Positions 55,082-64,000 of a stretch of DNA of 64,000 bases are shown piece by piece. The notes beneath the pieces were generated by a model that did no database searches, had not been told where the DNA came from, and saw only the letters and a list, made by a program, of their open reading frames with translations. The translations under genes and the position numbers were made by a program. The DNA lies in assembly GCA_016858145.1 (NCBI GenBank), contig JAEHOE010000037.1, positions 744,001 through 808,000 of the forward strand. The letters are read 5' to 3'. The stretch comes from Edaphochlamys debaryana. Its lineage: Eukaryota > Chlorophyta > Chlorophyceae > Chlamydomonadales. Each line of letters starts with the position of its first letter. The stretch's first letter is position 1.

Positions 55082-56258
55082 GACAGCTGCTCGCGGCCTT
55101 GCCGCGAAGGCGAATCGCCTTCCTAAAGCCTGCTAAGTTCGTCGCTGACGAGCATTCGATCAGAGCGTATTAAAGACTGGTGTTTGCTCCAAGTTGCTAG
55201 CGTCACAGGCGAACCTGGCAGTGGAATTGCGCTCACGGAGTAAGTTTGCAAGTCAGTGCGGAGCTTTGAAGCTAGTCGAAGGCAGCTCAGTAGCACGCGT
55301 GTATGCACACAGGGTGCGGGAACAGGCATGTGTATGTCGCTTCCCGCTCTTCACGACACATCGCCCCCGGCCTGCCCCCGGCAGCCCCCGCGCTCCAGGC
55401 CAGAACGCTGGTCAGGGGTGTGTGGCGCCCTCATCAGGTCACCAAGGCTTCTGTGGACAGCGGTACAGTGCAGGTTACATTAGCGGCACGGCTCGGCACG
55501 GCCTTGGCCTTGTGATTACTCGCGTGCTGCTCTCGAGGCTGTTCCAAGAGGTCCAGATGCAACCCAGCCTGTCATCTAGCACGGCCCTCATGCCCTCGCC
55601 GTTGCCGCCTGCACCGCTCCATCCCGAGGCCCACTCTGGCAGGTCATCCTCATGCGGTTTGCCACTCTCGGTCCGAGCCTTCATCTCCCCAGTCCCCACA
55701 GGTCATCCACACGCTCGCTTTCCGAGCAAGCTCGAGCACTTCACGCCAAGTGACAGGATACCGGCACGTACGGCAGCGGGCAGCCCTTGGTCAACGGTAC
55801 GCACGCCTTTCCACACGTAACCACATTCTAAACCCCGCCATGGAAGCCCTCCATATGATACATGCCCTGAGCTGGGGCATCCCGCTTGACCACCCGTACG
55901 CACCCCACACACGTCGCCGCACCCCTTGGTCTTTCCACAGTGCTCCGCGCCTGCCGACATTCGTGCAAGTAAGCAGCTCACCGCCCACGGCTAGGTCAAT
56001 CACTTGCTAATCCACACGTATCCTCTCTCATACCGGTAACCGCAGCCTACGAACCAGGTCATTCAACAGCTGACCTAAGCCGGGGCACCTAGCTAGAATG
56101 CGCACCCCACACACGCTGCTCTCCCGCTCTGCCTAACCCTCGTTCCTGATCGCATATACTGGGCAACTGCTCTGCTCTGTCCCTGCTGGCCAAACAAACC
56201 GGTAGTGTACACAGATCCTTTGGGTCCCGGCCTCACTTGTCCACCTGTCCCCTTCACG
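55082..56258. other. intergenic: BBS8 promoter and GTPase 3' UTR
   Basis: Both flanking genes are on the minus strand. A plus-strand frame at 55194-55820 is long but shows no family feature and no spliced partner, so I left it out. The sequence is less GC-rich than the exons. No TGTAA on the minus strand was noticed. Confidence 0.35.
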
Positions 56259-58106
56259 TCAGACGCGTGTGGGGTCCTCCGCGTCCCGTGCTTCGCTGTG
56301 GATCTCGCCCGCACCCCCACCCCCACCCGCAGCCGCGTGCGCTGCCACTGCCACAAGCGGAGGGGACCCCACAGCGTCCGCAGGGTGCCCTGCCGCCGCC
56401 GTCACGCGGTACGGCGCTGCAGCTGGCGCCACTCCTGCGCCTGCCCCTGCCCCTCCTGCGTCCGCGCTGCTGGGCCCCCCCTCCCCCTCCCCCCCGGGGC
56501 TGAACAGCTCCACCGCCTGCCGTCCCGCCAGGGCCACGGCGTATCGTGCGTTGGCCTGCAGGGGAGGGGCAAGCGGGGCCGGGCATGGGGAGTTTGTCGG
56601 AGGGCCAAGGACTGCGGAGCAAGCAGTACCTCAAACCTGTGGCAAAGTTACATCAACTTCGCTCGCCTCTCTCGCAGTCTACTGGTTGCCAAAGCCCGCT
56701 GTATCGCCTCTTCCCCACGGGGCCACAGCCCTTCTGTCCACTCTGCAAACCCCTCCGCCCTCCCCCTCTCCCTCCCTCCCCTCCCCGCCCCCACACCTGT
56801 TGGTAGTGCAGCAGCAGGGGCGCGGAGGCGGGCCAGGAGTGCCACAGATGGTCGGCGATGTGGCTCTGCGCCAGCAGCCACCCCAGCGGCTCCCGCAGCG
56901 CCGCCACGTCACGTGCGTCCACGTGCGCGCATGCCCACGGCGCCGCCACGTGGGCCATCCGGATCGCGAGATCCAGCTCCATGGCCACTTGCTCGGCCTC
57001 GCCCCAATCGCACAGATCCCGTTTCGTGGCCACGAGCAGCAGCGGCAGGTGCCGCCGCGCGATCTCGGGCAGCACGCACCGCACGAAAAAGTCGCGCAGT
57101 ACGGGAAACCGCTCCTCGTCCGCCGCATCTACGGCAAGTACGACAGCGGTTGCCAGGCGCAGGCCGTCCAGGAACCTGTACCGCCGCCGTAGCGTCAGGC
57201 TGCCGGGCGTGTCCATGAGCACGCACTCGCTGCGGAGGCCGCCGCAGTCGGGCAGGTGGTACAGCGTCCCGCCCTCGCTGGGCCCCGCGGCCGGGATCTG
57301 GATTCGGGATGCCACGGACCACAGGGCTTTGGCGGCACCGACCGCAGCCGTGGTGGCAGCGGCTGGGGCCGTGGCCGGGGCTGGGGAGGGGGCAGGGCCT
57401 GCGCCGCCGGTCTGCATGCCGGTGGCAGTGCCGGCAGGGGAGGCGGCGAGCAGGCCGGGGGCCGGGCCGGGGCTGGTGGCGGAGAGGGCGCTGAGGGGGT
57501 GCCCCGTCTGCGCACGGCTTGGCGGGACGGAGCGTATGGCGGATGAAGTGCTGGCCCGGGGGTCGGCAATGCCCGCAGCTGCTGCCGCGGCGGAGGCGCG
57601 GTCGATTGCGTCCCTGAGCAGGGTGGAGACGAGCGTGCTCTTGCCGCTGCCGTCCAGGCCTACGAACATGACGCACGGCAGGTCTGCAGAAGGCAAGCGG
57701 GAGCAGGGGCTGCATGAGATTTTGAGGGTGGCTGGAGCATGGGCTGAATGGCGGGAGTGAGCGGTGCAGAGGCGGGTCAGCAGGCGGGCAGGGGTCGGTG
57801 CACGGTTGCGAGGCACGACTCACCCTCGGCGCGGACTTTGCGCGAACCCCAAGTCCATTTTGCCGGCGCGCTAGCTGCATGCTCCCCGACCCTCGTAGCT
57901 TCTGCTCGCTCCGCAGCGTCCTTCGCTGCGGTCGGCGCCAGGCATGAGAGGAGCGACCATTTCCGCTGCACAGCCGCTCGTGGCTTCTCCGCATGCAATT
58001 GCTCGTCTAATATTACATCTAGTGGATCTCTGGGTTCTATTGTTGTTGGTGTTGCTTCTCGGGAGTACACCATGCTCGCAAAAGTTATCGGTGCGGAGCC
58101 ATTCAA
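56259..58106 (-). CDS. Arf-like small GTPase with long internal insert
   Basis: Three exons give 488 residues in frame: 58106-57824, 57683-56797, 56555-56259. After a 94-residue N-terminal extension the GTPase fold starts CVMFVGLDGSGKSTLVSTLL (P-loop GLDGSGKST). An Ala/Pro/Gly-rich insert of about 110 residues separates it from the switch region (TLYHLPDCGG, then VLMDTPGSLTLRRRYRFLDG). Then come AVVLAVDAADEERFPVLRDF and the base-binding motif TKRD (LPLLLVATKRDLCDWGEAEQ). GLDGSGKS and VLAVDAAD are Arf/Arl-like. The usual D-x-G-G of Arf switch 2 is replaced by DTPGS, and N-K-x-D by T-K-R-D. The N-terminus is not a myristoylation site (MNGSAPITF has N, not G, at position 2). The C-terminal exon is Gly/Ala-rich. 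A ciliary or trafficking role is plausible only by family. It could instead be an SRP-receptor-beta-like GTPase. Confidence 0.7.
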
Positions 58107-58489
58107 GCTATCGGTGCAATGTGAGTTGCATCAAAACTCGGTATGCGCTAGAAACGCATGTTCGGCACTCTGGACTTCCTCGTGCCGTCTGCGTGCCAGC
58201 ACGTGCCGTCTGCGAGAGCCCGAGCCCCCGTCGGCCCCGCCCCACTTGCACGCGCCTCAAACACTGATCGCTTGCACCTTAGCCACAGCATGCTTGAAAC
58301 TCCTTGGATCCTCGCATATCCTTGCACCTTCTCTGGTGCGACTTGTATCACCCGTTCATCCCCCGTTGGTCTCCCATGTGCGGCCTGGTCCTCACTGCCC
58401 TCTGCTCACTGACCCGGCCACTCCTTGCAAGCTACGATAGTCAACAGTCCGACGTGATCTCGCACTCAAGATTGCTGCCGCCCAGCCAC

Positions 58490-60986
58490 CTACACGCGCC
58501 TGGCGTCGCGGATGGGCACGCGGCAAAAGGGGCACAGCGCGGCCGCCACGCCCGCCGCCTCCCGCGCTCGCATGGTGCCCAGACAGGACCCGCACAGCAC
58601 CTGGTGCCCGCACGGCTCCAGCCGCACACCCCGCGCCTCCTCCATACACACCACACACAGGTCCTCCTCCTCCTCCTCCTCCCCCTCCTCCTCCCCGCCG
58701 CTGTCCCCTTGGCTATCCCGGCCCACTCCAAGCGCATCCTCCTCCCCGTCGTCGCCGGACCCTTCTTTATATGACCCGAGCCCGTTCCGGGCCCCCTCGG
58801 TGCTGACGCGGGCGGCGGCAGGCGGCGGCGGGATGGATGCAGGCCAGCCGGAGCCCCAGGGAGTGGGCGCAGGCGGCAGCTCGGTGAGGGGCGCCAGGGG
58901 CTGAGCCGGCTGCTGCACCAGCGGCCGCAGCGGCTCCGGAGGCGGCACCGCCGGTGCGGCTTGCCGCAACGCCTCTGGCTGGGCTTGGGCAAGAGCTGGG
59001 GCAGGGGCGCTGGAGTGCCACAGGCGGGTAAACAGGCCCCGGTGAACGGGGACATGGTGCTCGGTCTGTGCCCCGTGACTTGCCGGCGGCGCTGCGGCGC
59101 CCAGGCCGGTCGCTGCCGCCAGGGCCCGGCGCAGGAAGCTTGACCGTTCGGGCGGGATTGCGTCCCCCGCCGAATTCCCTGCCGCAGACGGAGCGCTGGT
59201 CCCCGAGGCGGGGGCAGCGCTTGGTTCCAAAGCGGCCTGCGACGCGGACCGCTGCCGGCCCCGGCCGCTGGCCATGCTGGCCGCCCGCGCCGCCGCCTTG
59301 GCTGCCGCCGCCTCCGCCGCTTCTGCTGCCGCCTCCGCCGCCGTTGCCTTGCGCTCCGCCAGCAGCGCCGCCCGCCGCGCCGCCCGCTCCTCCCGCTTGG
59401 CCGCCTCCGCCGCCGCCGCAGCGGCGGCCTTCTCAGCCGCAGCCGCGGCCTCCGCCTGCCGCACCGCCTCCCGCTCCTGCCGCTTGCGTGCCGCCTTGTC
59501 GGCCTTCCGCTTCTGCACCTCCTCCTTCGCCCGCTGCTCCGCCTCCAGCTCCGCCAGCAGGGCAGCCGCCGCGGCGTCCGCCCTAGCCTGGGGGTCGTCC
59601 ATAACTGAATTCTGTTGGCCTGGTGCATCCGTGGGGAGTGCTTTTGACCCCTCCCCGGGCCCACGGCCAAAGGCGCCAGGCACGCGGCCCCGGCCCCGGC
59701 CCCGCCGGCCGCCCGAACCCGCCGCACCCCTGCCGCGGCCCCCGGATGCGCACGCGTCCCGAGCTCCCGCCCCCGCGCCACCCCCCAGCCCGTCGCCTTG
59801 CGCCCCCAGCCACGACGCCACCGACGGCTCGGCCGCCGCCGCCACGACCGGTGTGTACCACAGCGGCGGCGTGCGAACCCACACGCGCCGCCGCCGCGCC
59901 GCGCCGCCGCGGCCCCGCCCGGGCGCAAAGGCCTCCAGATACAGATCGTGCGTGCCTGACGGCTCGAACGGATAGAACTCGTCCGCATCATCCATTTCGT
60001 CGTCCCCGATATCGCCATCTATGTCTGAATACACGGATCGCCAGTCTCCGTCGTCGTCGTCGCGAATGAGAATATCGTCGCAGCAGCGGCACAGCCGCAG
60101 CCAGCGGCCGTCGGAGGGGAACTCGTAGCGCCGGCCGAAGCGGTCGCACAGCGGCAGGCGGGGGGCGGTGGAGCCGTGCGTTGCGGTGGAGGTCGGGGGC
60201 TCAGGGGCAGAGGGGGCGGAGGGGTGGGAGGGAGCGGGTGCTGCTCCCGTGGCTGAACGGGGAGCGGGGACTATGGCCCCAGATAATGATGTCGAAGGCT
60301 GAGGTGGCGTGGGAGCGGTGCTGGGACCCTTAAGGCGCTGGCCGCCAGGCGGGGCGGAGCCGGCAGGGGTGGAGGCGGCACGTGAGGCACCTGCCGGGCC
60401 GGTGGCAGAGCTGGAGGTGCCGCCTGGCTTTGGTGGCGGCGGGCCCTCCGCATCGCTTGCAGTGGCAGAGGAGGACGAGTCATCGACCAGGGGGGGCAGG
60501 TCAGTGAATTGCTGCAGCACCGGCTTTGCCTGCTGCTGCTGCTGCCCCCCGGGTTTCCGTCGCTGGTCTTCTTGCTCGGGAACAGCCGCCGCCACCCCCT
60601 CTGCCTCCGGGCGCTCCCGCTCGATCCGCTCCCGCTCCTCCTGCTGCTGCCGCTGCCGCTCCTCCCGCCGCTGCTGCTTGGCCGCCCGCTGCGCCGCCTC
60701 CTTCTGCTCCCGGAGCAGCCGCTGCTGCTCCTTCTGCCGCCGCTGCTCCGCCAGCTCCCGCTCCACCTGCTCCTCAATAGAACCCGGGGGCGCACCGCCG
60801 CCCGACAAGCCCCCACCGCTTGAGCGGGGCGCCTGCCGCCGCGCCTCCGCCTCCCGCTGCTCCCGCTCCTGCCGGGCCCGCTCCCGCCGCGCCCATGAGG
60901 CCGGCAGCAGCAGGGGCCACAGCGTCAGCACGATGGCGCTCAAGAGACTGGCCAGGGCGGCAAAAATGGAGCTCAGGACCGCGGAC
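58490..60986 (-). CDS. membrane-anchored coiled-coil protein with C-terminal RING finger (5' exon not found)
   Basis: The main exon is one long open frame entered at an AG acceptor (exon start 60986) and closed at 58490. It begins with a hydrophobic helix (SAVLSSIFAALASLLSAIVL...) and then long charged coiled coils (ERELAEQRRQKEQQRLLREQ; EEVQKRKADKAARKRQEREA). Ala/Pro-rich stretches and an acidic segment (DGDIGDDEMDDADEFYPFEP) come between. The last 60 residues are a C3HC4 RING of the MULAN/XIAP-like type: DLCVVCMEEARGVRLEPCGH, CGSC, then CPFCRVPI. This suggests an E3 ubiquitin ligase anchored in a membrane. The open frame runs past the acceptor to 61375 without an ATG, so the true start lies in an upstream exon. 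A donor-like GTATGCG near 61.46 kb is a candidate. Target membrane unknown. Confidence 0.72.
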
Positions 60987-62531
60987 CTGCCGGGTGGGAG
61001 GAGACGTGTTCGAGGGATGGAGCACAGGGGAGGGTTTGGGGCGGAACTGAAATGGGACGGAGGACAGCACGGAGACGTGTCATGTCCTGACCGAGCGCCC
61101 CTCCCAAAGGACTTCGAGCTGTCCAACAACCGAAGAGGCCTGAGACCCCCCCCCAAGGCCTGCCTAGAGATCAAGTCAGACGCACCGGTCGGGGCCGCGC
61201 CTGGGGCGTTGCCACCGCCACTCCGCCTCGTGCCATCGTGCGGCCGCTGGGCGCCTGCGCGTGGGGGGGCGGAGGGGGCGGGGGGGGCGGTGCTAAGAAA
61301 ACCAGATGGGGGAGCGGGAGGCCAAGTGCTCCCGTGCGTGGTCCAAGCTTGGTCGCAATCTGTAGTCGCGGCCACTGTCTGGGTCGGCCCGACGGTCTGC
61401 CAAAAAGAGCGGCATCACCCTCAGTCGCTCGGCTCCCCGCGTATCGCACCGTCGCATACCTTTCCGCGTTTCCAGCTCCCGTCTTTGAGACGATCAGATG
61501 AGGTTGTGTGGCTGCTGGCGGGCCGGCGACCGCGCCATTCTCAGAACATTCTGCTCACAAGTGCTCTACTCGCGTGCCTACAGTTGCAAATAGCATTCAC
61601 ACGAGAGGGGTTGCCAAGGAGCTTGGGGCGAGCTTCGGAGCGGGGGCTCCGTCTTCAAGATCGGTCTTCGCGGTGCATGGGCCGCATGCATCCGCCCCTC
61701 TTCACTGCCTTTTGTCCGTGCCACTGGCACCAGGTGTCAGGGGGCAGGGGCCTGAGAGCGGTGTGGCCTGCTCCACGTGGAGTGGATAAGGCTCCCGTGG
61801 GGCAGGTGCCATAAGGGGGCAGAGGCTCCAGGAGCGGCGAAGCGGCACTGCACCTGCCGGGCTGCTTGCTTCACCGGCGGCTGCCCCTTGCCTTAGCGCC
61901 AATGCTCGTGAGCCCGATGCCAAGTACTGGAATCATGCATTACACAATGGATACCAACGCCAGTGCTGCTGCGTCGCACCTCCCAACCATTATGGAGGTT
62001 CAAGGCAGCCCTATCTCCCCTCAGTCGCATCCCGGAAGCCCCCACCCCGTTGTGGCTGCTCCCGCCCCTCGACCCGTCGGGTAGGGCCGGACCGCCCAAG
62101 AATGCGCAATCAACTCAGGAAATGATCAAGTCACTGTACCGTCCTGAAGAAAGAGGCAGCAGTAGAAGTAGACGTATCAAGTTGTTCAGCCCGTTGCGCA
62201 GAGGCCAGCGCCAGAGGCCGCCTTCAACGAACGGCCCCTGCGCCCAGCCAATCCTCCCTGCGGTGAACCAGCTGAGCACGGGTCCGAGCGCCCTGCACAG
62301 CCTGCCACCGCCAACGCGTACCCAAGAAGTCAAAATCAGTCATATGGATCCCACTCGCCCTGCCCATACCAAACCCACGCCTGCAAGGGCTCCCCATTCG
62401 ACGCATACCGTACGCTCGAGCTCGCGCCCGACCGGCGCCTAATCACTGCCCTTCCGTTCTGCATACGCCTCGTGTCTGATCGCTGCACGGCCCACAGCTC
62501 CTTAAGTAGACTGAATGCCTATCCACGCCGC
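60987..62531. other. upstream part of the RING gene and intergenic region
   Basis: The first part must contain the intron and 5' exon of the RING gene, which I could not fix. The rest holds its promoter and the 3' UTR of the next minus-strand gene. No repeat or RNA gene was recognised. Confidence 0.35.
61940..61944 (-). promoter_or_regulatory. TGTAA polyadenylation signal candidate (minus strand)
   Basis: TTACA on the plus strand, about 590 nt past the stop of the gene ending at 62532. Confidence 0.4.
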
Positions 62532-64000
62532 TCACATGATTGTGCAGCAAGGCAGGCAGCTGCAGTGCAACGGGTCATCCCACGACACGCCCTTGCGCCG
62601 CCCAGGGCTCTCAGCCCGCAGCAGCCGCCGCCGCTCGCCGCCCCGCCCAAACCCGAGCTCTCCAAGCACCATGCCCACGCCGCCGCCGCTAGGCCCCCCT
62701 GGGCCTGAGCTGCCGCCGTACGACTGGTCGTTGTACGGCGAAGGCTGGTCCCAGTCCCACGAGGCCCCCCTCGAGTGGTGGGGCAGGTGCGCGCCCTTGG
62801 GCAGTAGCTTGGACGGGCTGCTAGAAAGCGGCCCATCCAGGGAACAATAGGGCCCTCCGCCCGAGGGCTTGCGGCCGTGCGTGGCACCCGGCGGCCTCCC
62901 GCCGCCGCCCATGCCGCCGCCTGCGCCGTCCCCATTGCCCTCGCTCTCGATCAGGCGGCCGTAGTTCCGCCGGCGGAAGAACCAGCCGCCGACCCACCGC
63001 ACTGCGCCGCCCAGGCCCGTGGTGCCCCCGCACTCGTCCTCCGTGTGCAGCCCAGCGGCGGACCCCGAGCGAGACATGCGGCCGCCTGCTTCGCTGCCCA
63101 CGTGGATGGCCGTGTGTTCTACGGCCTCGCGGGACGGCGTGCGCTGGTGGCCCGGCCCAGGCTTGAAGCGCGTCGCGACGCCGTTCGCGTGACCCACGCT
63201 GTGTCCGTGTCCGAGCTCGGCCCCAAGGCCAGCGGGCGAGGCCGGCCCGTTCGAGCCGCCGCTGTCTGGCAGCGAGCTGCGGGGCGGGCCGTACGACGGC
63301 GGTTGGTCGAGGTAAGAGCCGAACGCCGACTGCGCCGCGGGCGGCAGTACGTACGGCACGCCGCCGGGGCCGGGCCGGGGGGGCGGGCCCTGCGGCTGCG
63401 CGCTTTGGGCGGCTGCCTGCGCCGCCGCCGCTGCCTGCCGACGCTCTGCCGTGGCTGCTAGCGCAGAGGCGATGGCGGCTGCGTGGAGCTCTCTCTGGTG
63501 TATGTAGCGGCGCGTGTGCTCGGATGCATCGTTGGGGCTGGTGAGGCCGCTAGTGGTGCTGCCGCCGTCGGCATGCGACACGGCCGAGTAGAAGGAGCGC
63601 TGACTCATGACCGACATGCGGACAGACTCGGCGTCATCGAAGTCCCCGCCGCCGCCCGAGGGCCCCGCCGCCACGGCGCTGTAAGCCGAGGGGCGCGAGG
63701 TGGCCGTGTCGACCTCCCCAGAGCCGTTCGCGGCGCCGGCCCCGACCACGTGCGAGGCGGTAGTGGAGAGGGCCGAGGCGGCTGAGAATATCGCTGACGT
63801 GGCGGAGGCCATGGGCATGGCGCCAGCCTCGTCCAGCGAGGCCAGCTGCAGGGAGGTCCGCCCACCTGCCACCTGCTGTTGCGCCAGGACCAGCTGGTGG
63901 TGCTGGGCCGCGGAGGGCGTGAGGAAGGCGCTACCCGCACCGGCGCCGCCACCTGCCGAGCCAGGCGGCCCGCCGGTTCCGCCGGTCCCGCCTCCGCTGC
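62532..64000 (-). CDS. unrecognised protein with Cys-rich CaaX C-terminus (5' end outside window)
   Basis: A single open frame runs from the window edge to the stop at 62532-62534, with no ATG that is clearly the start, so the gene is partial at its 5' end. The product is Ser/Gly/Ala-rich and mostly disordered in look. It has a few less biased blocks: FLTPSAAQHHQLVLAQQQVA, SVRMSVMSQRSFYSAVSHAD, HTRRYIHQRELHAAAIASAL, and RWVGGWFFRRRNYGRLIESE. It ends HCSCLPCCTIM. CTIM is a CaaX prenylation box, and the cysteines just before it are possible palmitoylation sites, so membrane attachment is likely. I do not recognise a family. The length of the missing N-terminal part is unknown. Confidence 0.6.
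   Translation of the reverse strand, partial: SGGGTGGTGGPPGSAGGGAGAGSAFLTPSAAQHHQLVLAQQQVAGGRTSLQLASLDEAGAMPMASATSAIFSAASALSTTASHVVGAGAANGSGEVDTATSRPSAYSAVAAGPSGGGGDFDDAESVRMSVMSQRSFYSAVSHADGGSTTSGLTSPNDASEHTRRYIHQRELHAAAIASALAATAERRQAAAAAQAAAQSAQPQGPPPRPGPGGVPYVLPPAAQSAFGSYLDQPPSYGPPRSSLPDSGGSNGPASPAGLGAELGHGHSVGHANGVATRFKPGPGHQRTPSREAVEHTAIHVGSEAGGRMSRSGSAAGLHTEDECGGTTGLGGAVRWVGGWFFRRRNYGRLIESEGNGDGAGGGMGGGGRPPGATHGRKPSGGGPYCSLDGPLSSSPSKLLPKGAHLPHHSRGASWDWDQPSPYNDQSYGGSSGPGGPSGGGVGMVLGELGFGRGGERRRLLRAESPGRRKGVSWDDPLHCSCLPCCTIM

Noticed and set aside
55194..55820. 208-residue plus-strand frame
   Set aside because: No recognisable domain and no splice or poly(A) support. It lies between two minus-strand genes.
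1..64000. tRNA, rRNA or other structured RNA genes
   Set aside because: No cloverleaf, rRNA core or snoRNA box pattern was recognised by eye. A covariance-model search would be decisive.

Overview
The window looks like nuclear DNA of a volvocine green alga (Chlamydomonas or a close relative). It is very GC-rich. Genes are split by many short GT-AG introns, TGTAA polyadenylation signals sit just past several stop codons, low-complexity Ala/Gly/Pro tracts are common, and the gene content mixes a ciliary BBSome subunit with plant-type families. The species is an inference. All exon models were read by eye from frame continuity, splice sites and family motifs.

Layout. 1-15 kb: a dual-specificity phosphatase (minus) diverges from a tRNA dimethylallyltransferase (plus), which converges on an ABCG half-transporter (minus). 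15.9-21.3 kb: an unrecognised two-exon protein with an intronic minisatellite, a broken second copy of the transferase's last exon, and a secreted DUF3431-type protein. 22-27.6 kb (minus): an SCI1-like protein and a ubiquitin-like/RTF2 protein. 28-28.5 kb: a decayed LINE reverse-transcriptase fragment.

28.9-42.7 kb (plus) is the most unusual part. A receptor-like kinase with an unrecognised cysteine-containing ectodomain is followed by a secreted paralogue with nearly the same ectodomain but no membrane or kinase part. Then come a Gly-Lys hexamer-repeat protein and a secreted proline-rich CAP/PR-1 protein. The secreted paralogue and the CAP protein begin with the same 85-nt signal-peptide exon.

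44-64 kb (minus): a LONRF-type TPR/RING/LON protein ending in a CaaX box, BBS8 (TTC8), an Arf-like GTPase with a long insert, a membrane-anchored coiled-coil RING protein, and the 3' part of an unrecognised protein that also ends in a CaaX box. BBS8 and possibly the Arf-like GTPase point to cilia. The LONRF, RING and RTF2 proteins point to ubiquitin-linked quality control and replication. The kinase cluster points to cell-surface or extracellular-matrix sensing. These joint roles are inferred, not shown by the sequence.
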